Positions 26,475 to 35,883 of a DNA stretch of 64,000 bases are shown here, piece by piece. The stretch spans positions 1 to 64,000 of the forward strand of contig JAJFFG010000117.1 of NCBI GenBank assembly GCA_021776825.1. The letters are read 5' to 3'. Position 1 is the first letter of the stretch, and every line of letters starts with the position of its first letter. Below the pieces are notes generated by a model, which had not been told where the DNA came from, ran no database searches, and saw only the letters and a list, made by a program, of their open reading frames with translations. The stretch is from Planctomycetota bacterium (GTDB lineage Bacteria; Planctomycetota; JAJSAM01; JAJVHW01). A program made the translations under genes and the position numbers.

Positions 26475-27350
26475 TTGTCCGCACGCCCAAACCACGCCGC
26501 TCGAGTCGCGTTCCTCTCCGGCGCCGTTCTCCTCGCCGGCTGCGGATCGAAGACGTCCGGGCACACCGATGCTGCGCAGTCGCAGCGCGACCTCGCGGAA
26601 GTCGAGTCCTGGGTGAAGCCACAGCGCTGGCCCGGCTACTGGACGATCTGGGCTGATGTGCGGGACGTCGTCGGTGCCGAGCGCTGGGCTGCCCTCGACA
26701 CGTCCTGGATGGAGGAGCGCGCACGTTTCGATCTCGCGGCGGTGGACAGCGAGGACGACTACGGCGACCTCTTCGTCCTCTCCGGTCTGTGGCGGCTGGA
26801 TCTGCTGCGCGAGGAGGTGCTCGCGGCGTTCGCGGCACGGGAGCCCGACGTCGTGTGGCCGTTGGTGGCGGGGGAGCGCGGGCGTGGTCACGGGTGGCGG
26901 TTGCGCGTCGAACGCTGGGTCCGTGCGCAACCCGACGAGGGTCGAGACGCCGCTCTCACGGCTCGTCTCGACGAGACGTGGAACGACGCGGTCGCGGTGG
27001 CCGACCTGAGCGTCGCGGCGCGCCTGCTGGAGGCGCGCGGGACCCGGCTCCGCGGGGTCCGGGCGCCGCCAGAACTGCGAACCGCCGTGGAGCGACTCGT
27101 GCGCGCCTCACTCGACGAGTACCTCCGCGAGTTCGAGCAGGACTGGCGGGACGGCCGGCCTCCGCGCGGCGTCATCGCCCTCATGGAGCGGTTCGGCGTG
27201 CCGAGCGGTGTCGACCTCGAAGCGGTCGTCGCGGCGGCCGAGCGCTACGACCGCGAACTGACCGACGCCGTGATCCCGCTGCCGCATCCGTACGACCTGC
27301 ACGTTCGCGTTCTGCGTCTGCAGCGACTCCGCGACGCCGCGCGCGACTGA
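26475..27350 (+). CDS. lipoprotein of unknown function
   Basis: A 291-residue lipoprotein starting at TTG 26475, with GGAG about 8 nt upstream. The lipobox is LLAGC (Cys near residue 23). The mature part is mainly helical and rich in Trp and Arg (WVKPQRWPGYWTIWADV, WRLRVERWV), ending with two long amphipathic helices. No family recognised. Divergent from the tethered sigma factor gene at 23208, so the 126 bp between them should hold both promoters. Confidence 0.8.
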   Translation: MSARPNHAARVAFLSGAVLLAGCGSKTSGHTDAAQSQRDLAEVESWVKPQRWPGYWTIWADVRDVVGAERWAALDTSWMEERARFDLAAVDSEDDYGDLFVLSGLWRLDLLREEVLAAFAAREPDVVWPLVAGERGRGHGWRLRVERWVRAQPDEGRDAALTARLDETWNDAVAVADLSVAARLLEARGTRLRGVRAPPELRTAVERLVRASLDEYLREFEQDWRDGRPPRGVIALMERFGVPSGVDLEAVVAAAERYDRELTDAVIPLPHPYDLHVRVLRLQRLRDAARD

Positions 27351-27405
27351 CGGCCCGCCGGAACTCCGTCTGCCGAGACGCGACGTCCCGCCTACCGTGA
27401 CGACC

Positions 27406-28218
27406 ATGGCCGACCCGCCCGAGCCGTTTGACCCCGAGTCCCTGCCGCTCGTCGACTGGCGGCTCGGACAGACCGACAAGACGACGGCTGGTTGCCTGTG
27501 GTTGATCATCGGAGTCGTCGCCGCGGTTGCCATCGTCCCGCTCGGCGGACTGCTCACGATGCTGCGGGGCTGGACTCCCGAGAAGGTCCTGCCCACCGAA
27601 CTGTTCACGGCCTCCTACTTCTACTTCCTGGGAGCGGTCTGGTCCGTGATCGCGATGGTGCGCTACTTCAACCCCGGCAAACTCGGCTGGTGGGGCCGAC
27701 TGACGCATCGGCTGATGAAAGCCCTGCCCCACGCGAAGGCGAAGCTGCGCGCCCCGACGACCGTCCTCCCCGGTGTGCGCCTCCGCGTGCGGCGGAAGGC
27801 TGTCGTGCTCTTCGCACCCCTGCGAATCGTGCTCGTCTCGCGTGGCTGGAATCCGTGGGTGCTGACCGGTGGTCTCGCGATGGCAACGCTGATGCTGGTG
27901 GTCGCCGGACCGAAGGTGTTCGTGACGCAGTCCTACTGGTTCGCGAACGCGCTCGTCGTGTTCGGCCTGGGGCGGCGCATCGCCGTGCAGTCCGTCGCGT
28001 GCATCGAGATCGAGGAGACGGCGCTGAAGGACGGGGCGCTCATCGTCACCGTGATGCGCGGGCCGCTGAACCCTCGGTTCGAGCTGAGCTGTCCGAAGGG
28101 CGCCGACACGGAGGACCTTCGGGATCGCATCGAGTCAGCGCGGGTCGATGCCGCCGCGCGCGACTCCGGCGTCGACCGCGAACTGGCCCACCTCGAGCAG
28201 ACGCACGCGGACGACTGA
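27406..28218 (+). CDS. integral membrane protein of unknown function
   Basis: A 270-residue protein with three to four predicted membrane segments: about 30-55 (CLWLIIGVVAAVAIVPLGGLL), 70-90 (SYFYFLGAVWSVIAMV), 150-170 (GGLAMATLMLVVAG) and possibly 176-190. A basic cytoplasmic loop lies between the second and third. The last 80 residues are soluble and charged. The GTG at 27397 is in frame 9 nt earlier; ATG 27406 is chosen, without strong ribosome-site support for either. No family recognised. Confidence 0.8.
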   Translation: MADPPEPFDPESLPLVDWRLGQTDKTTAGCLWLIIGVVAAVAIVPLGGLLTMLRGWTPEKVLPTELFTASYFYFLGAVWSVIAMVRYFNPGKLGWWGRLTHRLMKALPHAKAKLRAPTTVLPGVRLRVRRKAVVLFAPLRIVLVSRGWNPWVLTGGLAMATLMLVVAGPKVFVTQSYWFANALVVFGLGRRIAVQSVACIEIEETALKDGALIVTVMRGPLNPRFELSCPKGADTEDLRDRIESARVDAAARDSGVDRELAHLEQTHADD

Positions 28219-28236
28219 GCCGCGCGGTCGTGGCGG

Positions 28237-29457
28237 TCAGCGCCGCTCGGCGACCTCGTTGCGTCGCAGGCGCTTCTGCGTCTCACGCAGCGCCGCTCGT
28301 GCGGCGTGCTCCCAGTACTCCTGGTCATTGCGCGCCAGGAACGACGTGAGGAGCGTCGCGGCGCGTTCCGTCTGGAACAGTTCCTCGTACTCCATCAGGT
28401 AGAAGCCGTTGCGGCGCGCCCCCTCGTCAAACTCCTCGTCGTCGATGGCCGCGTAGACACGGTTGCGAGCTCGCTGAAGCGCCGCGGCGTCAGCCGGGGG
28501 CCCGTTCATGTTTCCGTACGCGCTGATTGCCGCGTTCGGATAACCCGCGTCCCAGACGCGATCCATCAGCAGGAAGTCCTCTGCCGTGCCGTCCCGAACG
28601 AGCAGTTGGGCGATCTCCGAGCGCGTCCGCAGGCGCACGTCGGGATCCAGAACGGCGATGCGCAGCGCGGGCAGCGCACGGTCTTCGGCGGCCTCCATGA
28701 ATGGCTCGAGGAGGTTCCGGCCGAAGTCGTGCTCACGCGCCAACTCGACGATCACCGTTGGGTCACCCGTCGCGGCCAGCCCGAACGCGGCGAGGCTGCG
28801 GAGAGAGCTGTGGCGAGACACTCGCAACTCGTCGAGGAACGCGCGTCCCTCGGTCCCTCCCGCGATACCAACGAGCTGGACGTAGCCGCCAACGGAGCCG
28901 GGGCCGTTCTCGCCACGATCGAGCTCGAAGCGGAGCCGGGCGAGCGCGGCGGCCCCGACGTCCGCGGCGGGTTCGTCGCCGAGCAGCTGCAGGAAGAACC
29001 CGTCGCGGTCGTTGACGTCGAAGCCCACGTCGTCGCTCAGCATCGCATCGAGCACCAGGCGGCGACCGGCCGCGGTGCGGCTCTCGTAGGCGACCTGCAG
29101 CAGGATGCGGACTCGGTCGGTGTCCGCGTCGGCGCGGGCGCTCTCGAGCAGTTCGGCGATGCGCGCACGTGCCTCTGCGCGCGACATGTCCAGGCCCTCG
29201 ATCCGGGCCGGTGTGGGGGGACGCCACGTGGTGGTCCGTTGCGGCGCGTCCGCGTCGTGCGTCTGGCGTGCCTCGGGTGCGTCGGGAGGACGACGGGTCC
29301 GCACGCGCCTCGGCTCGGGCTCGACGTCGATGGCATGTGGCGCAGGCATCGGTTCGGCCGGACTCGCTGGCTCGTCGACCACCCCGCGCAGCGAGTACCC
29401 GACGGACCCGGCGACCAGAGCCAACACCGCCACGCCACCGATCGTCCGCACACCCAT
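28237..29457 (-). CDS. membrane-anchored HEAT-repeat protein
   Basis: A 406-residue protein with an N-terminal signal anchor (about 4-24), a Pro/Arg/Asp-rich linker (30-85), then helical repeats (about 95-390), including LRSLAAFGLAATGDPTVIVELARE and LPALRIAVLDPDVRLRTRSEIAQLLVRDG. It belongs to the same broad class as the HEAT proteins at 10646, 16885 and 48084, but is tethered rather than fully secreted. It converges with the membrane protein gene at 27406 (18 bp apart). Confidence 0.83.
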   Translation of the reverse strand: MGVRTIGGVAVLALVAGSVGYSLRGVVDEPASPAEPMPAPHAIDVEPEPRRVRTRRPPDAPEARQTHDADAPQRTTTWRPPTPARIEGLDMSRAEARARIAELLESARADADTDRVRILLQVAYESRTAAGRRLVLDAMLSDDVGFDVNDRDGFFLQLLGDEPAADVGAAALARLRFELDRGENGPGSVGGYVQLVGIAGGTEGRAFLDELRVSRHSSLRSLAAFGLAATGDPTVIVELAREHDFGRNLLEPFMEAAEDRALPALRIAVLDPDVRLRTRSEIAQLLVRDGTAEDFLLMDRVWDAGYPNAAISAYGNMNGPPADAAALQRARNRVYAAIDDEEFDEGARRNGFYLMEYEELFQTERAATLLTSFLARNDQEYWEHAARAALRETQKRLRRNEVAERR

Positions 29458-29545
29458 GACCCCAGCGTGGCCGGAGGCGCCCCGGGCGTCAATCCCAACA
29501 CTCGTCGTCGGCGCTCACTTCGAAGCACCGGTCTCCCGCTTTAAG

Positions 29546-29561
29546 TTGACTGCTAGGTCAA
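29546..29561. promoter_or_regulatory. predicted TetR operator (autoregulation)
   Basis: TTGACTGCTAGGTCAA, with 5-bp inverted half-sites (TTGAC/GTCAA), lies 25 bp before the TetR start. It shares TTGnnnGnnnGrTCAA with two sites upstream of the LolA-like/RND operon (30207 and 30239). Confidence 0.7.
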
Positions 29562-29585
29562 GTTTGCGGACGGTAGGACCCAGCC

Positions 29586-30167
29586 ATGGCTGGACGCCCA
29601 CGCCTGTTCGACGAGACCGAAGCGCTGCGCGCGGCGATGGGGGCGTTCTGGAAGAACGGGTTCGCCCGTGCCTCGATGGCCGACATCGAAGAGGCCACCG
29701 GCGTGGGGCGCCAGAGTCTCTACAACGCGATCGGCTCGAAGGAGACGATCTTCACCCGCGCGCTGGAGCTCTACGCCGACGAAGAGATGGCGCCGGCGTT
29801 CGCGGCGCTGCAGGGATCGGGCACCCCCCTGGAGCGGGTCCGGGCCGCGCTCGTCGCGATGCGCGCGAGCCTCACCGAAGGCGAATGCCGAGGCTGTTTG
29901 ATGATCCAGACCATCTCGGAGGTCGGCGGCTCGGACAGTCCCCTGGCCGCTCTGATCCGCGCGCGCATCCAGATGTTCGAGGGCATGTACCACGGTGTCC
30001 TCGAGGAGGCGCGCCGCGCGGGCGAGCTGCCCGACGGCACCGACACGCGGGCACTGACGCGGCTCATCATGGCGTCGACGGCCGGGATGGCTCTCCTGGC
30101 TCGTGCCGATGTCTCGGACGAGTTCCTCGACGACGTGCTCCGCGCCGCGCTCGAGCGCCTCACGTAG
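29586..30167 (+). CDS. TetR/AcrR family transcriptional regulator
   Basis: A 193-residue regulator. The N-terminal DNA-binding domain (about 1-60) has the helix-turn-helix MADIEEATGVGRQSLYNAIGSKETIF (31-56). The C-terminal ligand domain has GECRGCLMIQTISEVG (C98 and C101), a feature of many AcrR-type repressors of this branch. It probably represses itself and the downstream LolA-like/barrel/RND operon, because the same 16-bp operator occurs before both. Ligand unknown; RND-linked TetR proteins usually respond to a lipid or a toxic hydrophobic compound. Confidence 0.95.
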   Translation: MAGRPRLFDETEALRAAMGAFWKNGFARASMADIEEATGVGRQSLYNAIGSKETIFTRALELYADEEMAPAFAALQGSGTPLERVRAALVAMRASLTEGECRGCLMIQTISEVGGSDSPLAALIRARIQMFEGMYHGVLEEARRAGELPDGTDTRALTRLIMASTAGMALLARADVSDEFLDDVLRAALERLT

Positions 30168-30179
30168 CCCGTCGCCTGC

Positions 30180-30208
30180 GACGCCGCTGAGGGCTGGCCG
30201 TCTTTTTT
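30180..30208 (+). terminator. possible intrinsic terminator of tetR gene
   Basis: GACGCC at 30180-30185 can pair, with a bulge, with GGCCGTC at 30196-30202, and T6 follows at 30203-30208. The stem is short and imperfect. The T-run runs into the first operator at 30207. Confidence 0.35.
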
Positions 30209-30222
30209 GCTCGATCGATCAA
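30207..30222. promoter_or_regulatory. predicted TetR operator 1 of the RND operon
   Basis: TTGCTCGATCGATCAA is almost perfectly palindromic around TCGATCGA. It lies 32 bp (about three helical turns) before the second operator at 30239, so two TetR dimers could bind the same DNA face. The stretch between the two sites is AT-rich and is the likely promoter. Confidence 0.75.
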
Positions 30223-30238
30223 AATATCCATCGAGTTA

Positions 30239-30254
30239 TTGTTCGAGTGGTCAA
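30239..30254. promoter_or_regulatory. predicted TetR operator 2 of the RND operon
   Basis: TTGTTCGAGTGGTCAA matches operator 1 at 12 of 16 positions and the site upstream of tetR at 10 of 16. It sits 68 bp before the first gene of the operon. Confidence 0.7.
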
Positions 30255-30322
30255 GTATCTCTGGCGAGCCGAGGCGGGCTGCCCCGTCGAAGAGGGGCCC
30301 CGTCGGAGAAGGAGAGGGAACG

Positions 30323-31213
30323 ATGAACACGAACCGCACCTCGATCGCTGCGTTCGCCCTGGTGGGCGTCGCTGCGCTGGGCATCGCCGCCGACTCCGAG
30401 AACACCTCCGGCGTCGCCGTGCCGGAGACTCCCGCGTTCGACGTCGCGGATGCGGACGCCGCCGGCAAGGTGATCGCGACGCACGCCGACCTCTACGACC
30501 GTGGCTGGCGCGACGAGGTCACGCGCGGCCGGATGACGCTCTATGACGCGGGCGGTGACTCGGTCGAGCGAACGTTCTCGCGGATGGCGTACGAGCGCGC
30601 GGACGACGGCGACAAGCTGATCATCCGCTTCCTCTCGCCTGCCGAGATCAAGGGCGTTGCGGCGCTCACCTTCGAGAACCCCGGCAGCTCCGACGACAAC
30701 TGGCTGTACCTGCCCGCCAACAAGCGCGTGCGCCGCGTGTCGGGGGCGAACAACACCGCGAGTTTCCAGGGCACCGAGTTCACGTATGAGGACCTCGGCG
30801 CCCTCGACCCCGTCGAGTACGAGTGGCGCTTTCTCGGAAAGACGACGCTCACGCGCGGCGAGGAGTCGATCGAGGTCTACAAGCTCGGCGCCACGCCGAC
30901 GTACTCGGACACCGGGTACTCGCGGCTCGAGGTGCTCTACAGCGTGGACGGGTTCCGGCAGGAGCGCATCGACTACTACGACAAGGCCGGCAAGCACCTG
31001 AAGACGCGCGACTCGCGCGACTGGAAGCAGCTTCACGGCCGCTTCTGGCGCGCGTTCACGATCGACATGACGAACCACCAGACGGGCAAGCGCACCCTGC
31101 TCGCTCAGGAGCGCTACTTCCTGAACCTCTCGCTCTACACGAGCAAGAAGACCGGGAAGCCCCGGTCGAATCTCCCCGAGACGATGTTCACGACGCAGGC
31201 GTTGCAGAAGTGA
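30323..31213 (+). CDS. LolA-like outer-membrane lipoprotein-sorting protein
   Basis: A 296-residue exported protein with a signal peptide (about 1-24) and an LolA/LolB-like fold (about 45-290). Family-typical blocks are DLYDRGWRDEVTRGRMTLYDAGG, RFLSPAEIKGVAALTFE, NWLYLPANKRVRRV and FTYEDLG. This branch is regularly encoded beside MMPL-type RND transporters and is thought to carry a hydrophobic ligand across the periplasm. ATG 30323 follows AAGGAGAGGG. First gene of an operon with the barrel (4-nt overlap) and the RND gene. Confidence 0.92.
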   Translation: MNTNRTSIAAFALVGVAALGIAADSENTSGVAVPETPAFDVADADAAGKVIATHADLYDRGWRDEVTRGRMTLYDAGGDSVERTFSRMAYERADDGDKLIIRFLSPAEIKGVAALTFENPGSSDDNWLYLPANKRVRRVSGANNTASFQGTEFTYEDLGALDPVEYEWRFLGKTTLTRGEESIEVYKLGATPTYSDTGYSRLEVLYSVDGFRQERIDYYDKAGKHLKTRDSRDWKQLHGRFWRAFTIDMTNHQTGKRTLLAQERYFLNLSLYTSKKTGKPRSNLPETMFTTQALQK

Positions 31214-32679
31214 CCACGTCTCCCCACCGTTCGCTCGTCGCCGCGGGTGTGGTGTTCGCGCTGCTCGCGGGGTCGGCACACGCGCAGGACATCGACGACA
31301 TCCTCGATGATCTCGAGGCCGACGTGGAGGAGCCCGCGGCCAGCCGTGCCGTGCGGGACGACATCGGGCTGGACGGTGTTGGCCCGGACGACGAGGGGCT
31401 CGGCGATCTTCTCGGCGATGTTCCGGAGAGCGCCGCGACGACGTCCACCGGGCGGACGTGGATCCGCGGGATCACCGGGTTTGTGCAGATCGAAGGCAAG
31501 CGCTACGCCCGAGAGCGACGGCGCGGACGTGACGACGAACAGTTGCTGATCAGCGCCGAGGTCGAGATCGATCTCCGACTCGGCAACGGCCTGACCGGAT
31601 ACGTCCGTCCGCGGCTGCTCGTCGAGGCGCTCCACGGAGAGCTCGAGCGCTTCGAGCCCTACGAGGCGTACGTCACGTTCGAGGGCGACGGCGTCGAGCT
31701 GCGCGTCGGCCAGTTCGTCGAGAACTGGGGCATCGTCGACACCTACAACCCGATCGACGTCATCAACCGGCGCGATCTCGGGAGCGACTTCCTCGATCCG
31801 GATCGGCTGGGCGAGGCGGGTGTCCGCATCCGCAAGCAGTGGGCGGGCGGCGAGACGTTCGCCGAGCCGACGCTGTCGCTGTACGCGCTGCCCGCGTTCC
31901 GCCGCACCGAGTTCCCCGAAGACGACGGTCGCTTCTCGTTCGGGACGGCGACCCAGCCGTTCCGCGCGGCGGGCGGCTTCGAGCCGAGCGGCTCAGAAGG
32001 ACACTTCTGGGGCGCGCGCTTCCAGACCGTCCTGAACACAGCCGCCATCAACTCCGACACGCAGCTCGTGGTCTCGCACGGACCCGAGCGCACACCGACG
32101 TTCGCGCCGCGGCGCCGCGAGGTCGCGCCCGTGTACTACGGCGTCACGAACATCGGCGCCGGCATCCGCGGCGTCCCGAACGAGGACGTGCTCGGCGAGT
32201 TCCTGAGCAAGCTGACGCTGAAGGCCGAGGTGGTCTACAAGGACGCGTACTCGTTCTCGAACGCGCCCGTGCCGACGCCCGACGACTACCTCGCGTACGT
32301 CGGGGGCGTGGACCGTGCGTTCGACCGCGTGTTCAGCGACCTGGATCAGCTCACCGCGATGGTCGAGGTCGCCGGCGAGACCGGCGCCGACGATGCGGCG
32401 AGCCAGTTCCGGCCGTTCAAGAACGACGTCGTGCTGCGCCTGTTCTGGGAAGGCAACGACTTCGCCCGCTCGTCCGTCGAACTGCGCGCCCTCGTCGACC
32501 TCGACGAGGACGAGCGCATCTACGAGCTGATCGCCGAGCGCACGCTTCGATCGATCGATGAGGACCTGACCGCGTTCGTGAGCGCGCAGGTGTTCCACCA
32601 GCCGGACAACGGTCGCACGCTGTTCGACCTCTTCCCCAACAACACGTCCGTCTCGATCGGACTGCGTTGGGACTTCTGA
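31210..32679 (+). CDS. outer-membrane beta-barrel protein (DUF1302-like)
   Basis: A 489-residue exported protein with a signal peptide (about 1-22) and an acidic linker (about 25-70). The remainder has alternating amphipathic strands and ends in an aromatic C-terminal strand (VSIGLRWDF), as expected for an outer-membrane barrel. Sequence style (VGQFVENWGIVDTYNPIDVINRRD) resembles DUF1302-like proteins found with RND pumps. The GTG start lies in the preceding stop (GTGA), so its synthesis is coupled to the LolA-like protein. Likely the outer-membrane component of the transport system. Confidence 0.85.
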   Translation: MTTSPHRSLVAAGVVFALLAGSAHAQDIDDILDDLEADVEEPAASRAVRDDIGLDGVGPDDEGLGDLLGDVPESAATTSTGRTWIRGITGFVQIEGKRYARERRRGRDDEQLLISAEVEIDLRLGNGLTGYVRPRLLVEALHGELERFEPYEAYVTFEGDGVELRVGQFVENWGIVDTYNPIDVINRRDLGSDFLDPDRLGEAGVRIRKQWAGGETFAEPTLSLYALPAFRRTEFPEDDGRFSFGTATQPFRAAGGFEPSGSEGHFWGARFQTVLNTAAINSDTQLVVSHGPERTPTFAPRRREVAPVYYGVTNIGAGIRGVPNEDVLGEFLSKLTLKAEVVYKDAYSFSNAPVPTPDDYLAYVGGVDRAFDRVFSDLDQLTAMVEVAGETGADDAASQFRPFKNDVVLRLFWEGNDFARSSVELRALVDLDEDERIYELIAERTLRSIDEDLTAFVSAQVFHQPDNGRTLFDLFPNNTSVSIGLRWDF

Positions 32680-32713
32680 CCCGCCACAACGCGAAGACAC
32701 GCGGAGCGCCACG

Positions 32714-35700
32714 ATGACCCCTCTTGGAAACACCGACCGCGAGACTCGGTTCGCCGAGCTCACGTACCGCTGGCGTTGGCCATTGACACTCGCCCTGCTG
32801 GCGTTCGTGGCGCTCGTGTTTGCCTCGGGCGTGAGCCGCGTCGGGACGTTCACCGCTGGCCTGACTGGGTTGCACGATCCGTCGAACGGCTCCGGCAACG
32901 CGCCGCCGATGATGTTCGACCCGAGCATGGACATCTGGTTCGGCGAGAGCGATCCGGCGGTCGAGACCTACTACGAGATCGAGGATCGGTTCGTCGCCGA
33001 GGACTTCGTCATGGTCACCTTCCAGGAGACCGAGGACCCGCTCGGAGTGTTCGGCCGCGGCTCGCTCGAGACGATCTCCCGCCTGACCGAGCGCTTCCTG
33101 ACCGTGGGCGGCGTGCGGCACGTGCGTAGCCTCACGTCGAACCCGTGGATCCGTTGGGGTGCGATCGCCGACGGTGACGCGACCGAAGACGGGCTGATCA
33201 TCTCGGACCTCGTCGTCGGCGACGTCGGCGCGCTGTCCGACGACGATCTCGTCGAGCGGATGATCGCGGTGCTCGGAGCTGAACGCTCGGCGCAACGCAT
33301 CGGCGAGGACCGAGTGCGGCAGGTGCTCGGACCGGGAGCGAAGTTCGACGATCACATCGGCGAACCACGGCTGCTCGGCACGATCGTCTCGGAGAACGGC
33401 GACACCACCGCGATCCAGGTGCAGGTCCTGCGTCCCCGACTCAGCGAGGCGCAACTCGAGGCGTCGTTCGGCGATGACGAGCGCGCACGTCAGGCCGGCC
33501 CCACGCTGCACTCGGTCATGGTGCAGCGCTCGTCGGTGCGCGGGCTGGAGCACTTCCTCCGCGTGGAGAAGGGACTGTCGATCACGACGCCCGAGTTCAC
33601 GACGCTCGTCGCCGAGGCCGACGCCTTGCCGGACGGACCGGAGAAGCGCGCGCGACGTCTCGAACTGTTCGATCCCACGCGCAGCATGATCCGTGACGAC
33701 GACGCCGCAGCGGTGCGCAAGTGGTTCGAGTACTCGCCGGTCGGCGGTGGTGGCTTTGTCGATCGCACCGATCCGATGGACGTCGTCGATGCGCCCGCCG
33801 GGTTCGCGCCCCAGGCGATCTCGCCCTACGAGTTCAAGCTCGGCGGAGTGCCGTTCTTCGAGCGCAACTTCGAAGAGGTCGGCCTCGGCGACGCGAAGTA
33901 CGTCCCGATCATGTTCCTCGTCCTGCTCCTGGGACTCGCGATCGTGTTCCGCAGCTTCGCCGGGATCGCCGCTCCGCTCGGCGTCGTCTTCGGCAGCATC
34001 ATGGCGATGATCGGGCTGACGTTCACCAACGGCAACCTGCTCAACAACCTGACGATGATGTCCCCGAACATGCTGACCGCCGTCGGCATCGCGGACGCCA
34101 TCCACCTCGTCGCCGCATGGGTGTATCTGCGACGCGAGATCGACGACAAACGCGAGCTGATCATCGAGGTCATCCGTCGCAATGCGCTGCCGGTCTCGCT
34201 GACGTCCTTGACCACCGCCATCGGCTTCTACTCACTCACGGTGAGTGGCCTCGAACCCGTGCAGATGCTCGGCTCCATGGCTGGCCTGGGGACGATCTTC
34301 GCATTCCTGCTCTCGATGACCTTCGTGCCCGCGCTCCTGTCGCTCGTGCCGCATCACAAGCGGGCGACGGCGAAGTCCGGTGGCGTCGAACTCTTCACGA
34401 AGGAACGCTCAGCTCGTCTGGTCCGCGCGATCGTCGCGTATCGCAAGCCGATCTTGGCCGCGGCCGGCGTCGTGTTTCTCGTCTCCGCGTACGGACTCTC
34501 GCAGATCGAGATCGACTCGGACTTCCGGCGCATGTTCCCGGACGACAACAAGACGATGTCCGACTTCCACTGGATCGAGGAGCGCATGGGCGGCGTCGGC
34601 GATCTGGAGATCGTGTTCACCGGCATCGGCGCGGACGACGAGGACGTCGCCTTCACCACGAAGGACTCGGAGCAGCTCGAGGCGCTGCGCATGCGTGAGC
34701 TCGGTGCAGGCCGCTACCCGGAGGACTTCGATCCACTCGCACCCGGCGACGTCGAGACCCTGACGCAGCTCGCCGATCGGGAGAGCCGCTGGAACGCGTC
34801 GCGCATCGGTGTGTCGACCGAATTCCTCACAGCATTGGATGCCTTCGAGGCACGCCTGCGTGAAGAGATGAGCGATCCTGCGAACCCGATGTCAGCGGTG
34901 TCGGACCTGCTCAGCCCGCTCGACATCCTGCGCAAGATCCACCAGGTGCAGCACGAGAACGCCGCCGCGTTCTACCGCGTGCCCGTGGAGGGCGACGTGC
35001 CCGCCGACGTGCGGCCGGCGCGACTCTCGTACGACGAGTTCATCGAGGAGTGGTCGTACACGCCGCCGCAGACCTCGGCGCAGCTGATGGCGCAGTACTA
35101 CCTGCAGTACGAGAACGGTGCCCGGCCGGGAGAGAACCTGTCCACACAGCTCTCGGCGAGCCGCACGCATTTCCGGATGCAGGGGCGCGTCCGGCAGGCG
35201 TCGTCAGCGATCCACCGAGCGGCGTTCGAGCGCATCGAGGAGATCGCGCGGACGGAGTTCCCGGTCCTGGGCGCTTCCCTCGGTCAGCCGGCCGCCGATG
35301 AGGCAGTCGCGGCAGTGACCGTGTCGGGCAAGTCGGTGCTCTTCGCACGGACGACGCACCTGTTCGCGACCGGTTTTGTCAAGTCGATGCTGCTGGCGCT
35401 CGGTCTGATCACGCTCGTGATCGGGCTGATCTTCCGGTCGCTGAGACTGGCGCTCGTGAGCCTCATCCCGAACGTGCTACCGATCATCGTGCCGATCAGC
35501 TTCTTCGGCCTCTTCGATGTCGCGCTCGACGGACCGGCGATCCTGGTGTCGTCGGTTGCGCTCGGGGTCTGCGTGGACGACACGGTGCACCTGTTCACGA
35601 AGTTCGTGCGCGCTCACCAGTCGGGCGCGACCGCAGAGGCGGCGTTGGCGGCGGCCGTGCATCGCGTCGGCGGTGCGCTCTCCCTGACGACCGTGCTGCT

Positions 35701-35863
35701 CGTCATCGGCTTCGGCACGCTGCTGCTCAGCGACTTTGCGCCGAACTTCCAGATGGGCGCGCTCGCTACCGTCATGATCGCCCTGGCGTGGTTCGCGGAC
35801 TTCGTGCTGACGACAGCGACGCTCAGCTACTGGAAGCCCGTCGCGGCAACCCACAACCCCTGA
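32714..35863 (+). CDS. MMPL/RND superfamily transporter
   Basis: A 1049-residue inner-membrane protein with the duplicated RND layout: TM1 near residues 23-43, a large periplasmic domain to about 395, a five-helix bundle (about 397-560, YVPIMFLVLLLGLAIVFRSF, VGIADAIHL), a short loop, TM7 (near 578-598), a second periplasmic domain, and a final bundle (about 885-1040) with GVCVDDTVHLFTKF. The paired acidic GIADAIHL / GVCVDDTVH motifs are the usual proton-relay sites. MMPL proteins export lipids or hydrophobic metabolites. Together with the LolA-like and barrel proteins it forms a TetR-controlled envelope transport operon; substrate unknown. Confidence 0.93.
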   Translation: MTPLGNTDRETRFAELTYRWRWPLTLALLAFVALVFASGVSRVGTFTAGLTGLHDPSNGSGNAPPMMFDPSMDIWFGESDPAVETYYEIEDRFVAEDFVMVTFQETEDPLGVFGRGSLETISRLTERFLTVGGVRHVRSLTSNPWIRWGAIADGDATEDGLIISDLVVGDVGALSDDDLVERMIAVLGAERSAQRIGEDRVRQVLGPGAKFDDHIGEPRLLGTIVSENGDTTAIQVQVLRPRLSEAQLEASFGDDERARQAGPTLHSVMVQRSSVRGLEHFLRVEKGLSITTPEFTTLVAEADALPDGPEKRARRLELFDPTRSMIRDDDAAAVRKWFEYSPVGGGGFVDRTDPMDVVDAPAGFAPQAISPYEFKLGGVPFFERNFEEVGLGDAKYVPIMFLVLLLGLAIVFRSFAGIAAPLGVVFGSIMAMIGLTFTNGNLLNNLTMMSPNMLTAVGIADAIHLVAAWVYLRREIDDKRELIIEVIRRNALPVSLTSLTTAIGFYSLTVSGLEPVQMLGSMAGLGTIFAFLLSMTFVPALLSLVPHHKRATAKSGGVELFTKERSARLVRAIVAYRKPILAAAGVVFLVSAYGLSQIEIDSDFRRMFPDDNKTMSDFHWIEERMGGVGDLEIVFTGIGADDEDVAFTTKDSEQLEALRMRELGAGRYPEDFDPLAPGDVETLTQLADRESRWNASRIGVSTEFLTALDAFEARLREEMSDPANPMSAVSDLLSPLDILRKIHQVQHENAAAFYRVPVEGDVPADVRPARLSYDEFIEEWSYTPPQTSAQLMAQYYLQYENGARPGENLSTQLSASRTHFRMQGRVRQASSAIHRAAFERIEEIARTEFPVLGASLGQPAADEAVAAVTVSGKSVLFARTTHLFATGFVKSMLLALGLITLVIGLIFRSLRLALVSLIPNVLPIIVPISFFGLFDVALDGPAILVSSVALGVCVDDTVHLFTKFVRAHQSGATAEAALAAAVHRVGGALSLTTVLLVIGFGTLLLSDFAPNFQMGALATVMIALAWFADFVLTTATLSYWKPVAATHNP

Positions 35864-35883
35864 GGGTCGGCTGCAATTCGCCG

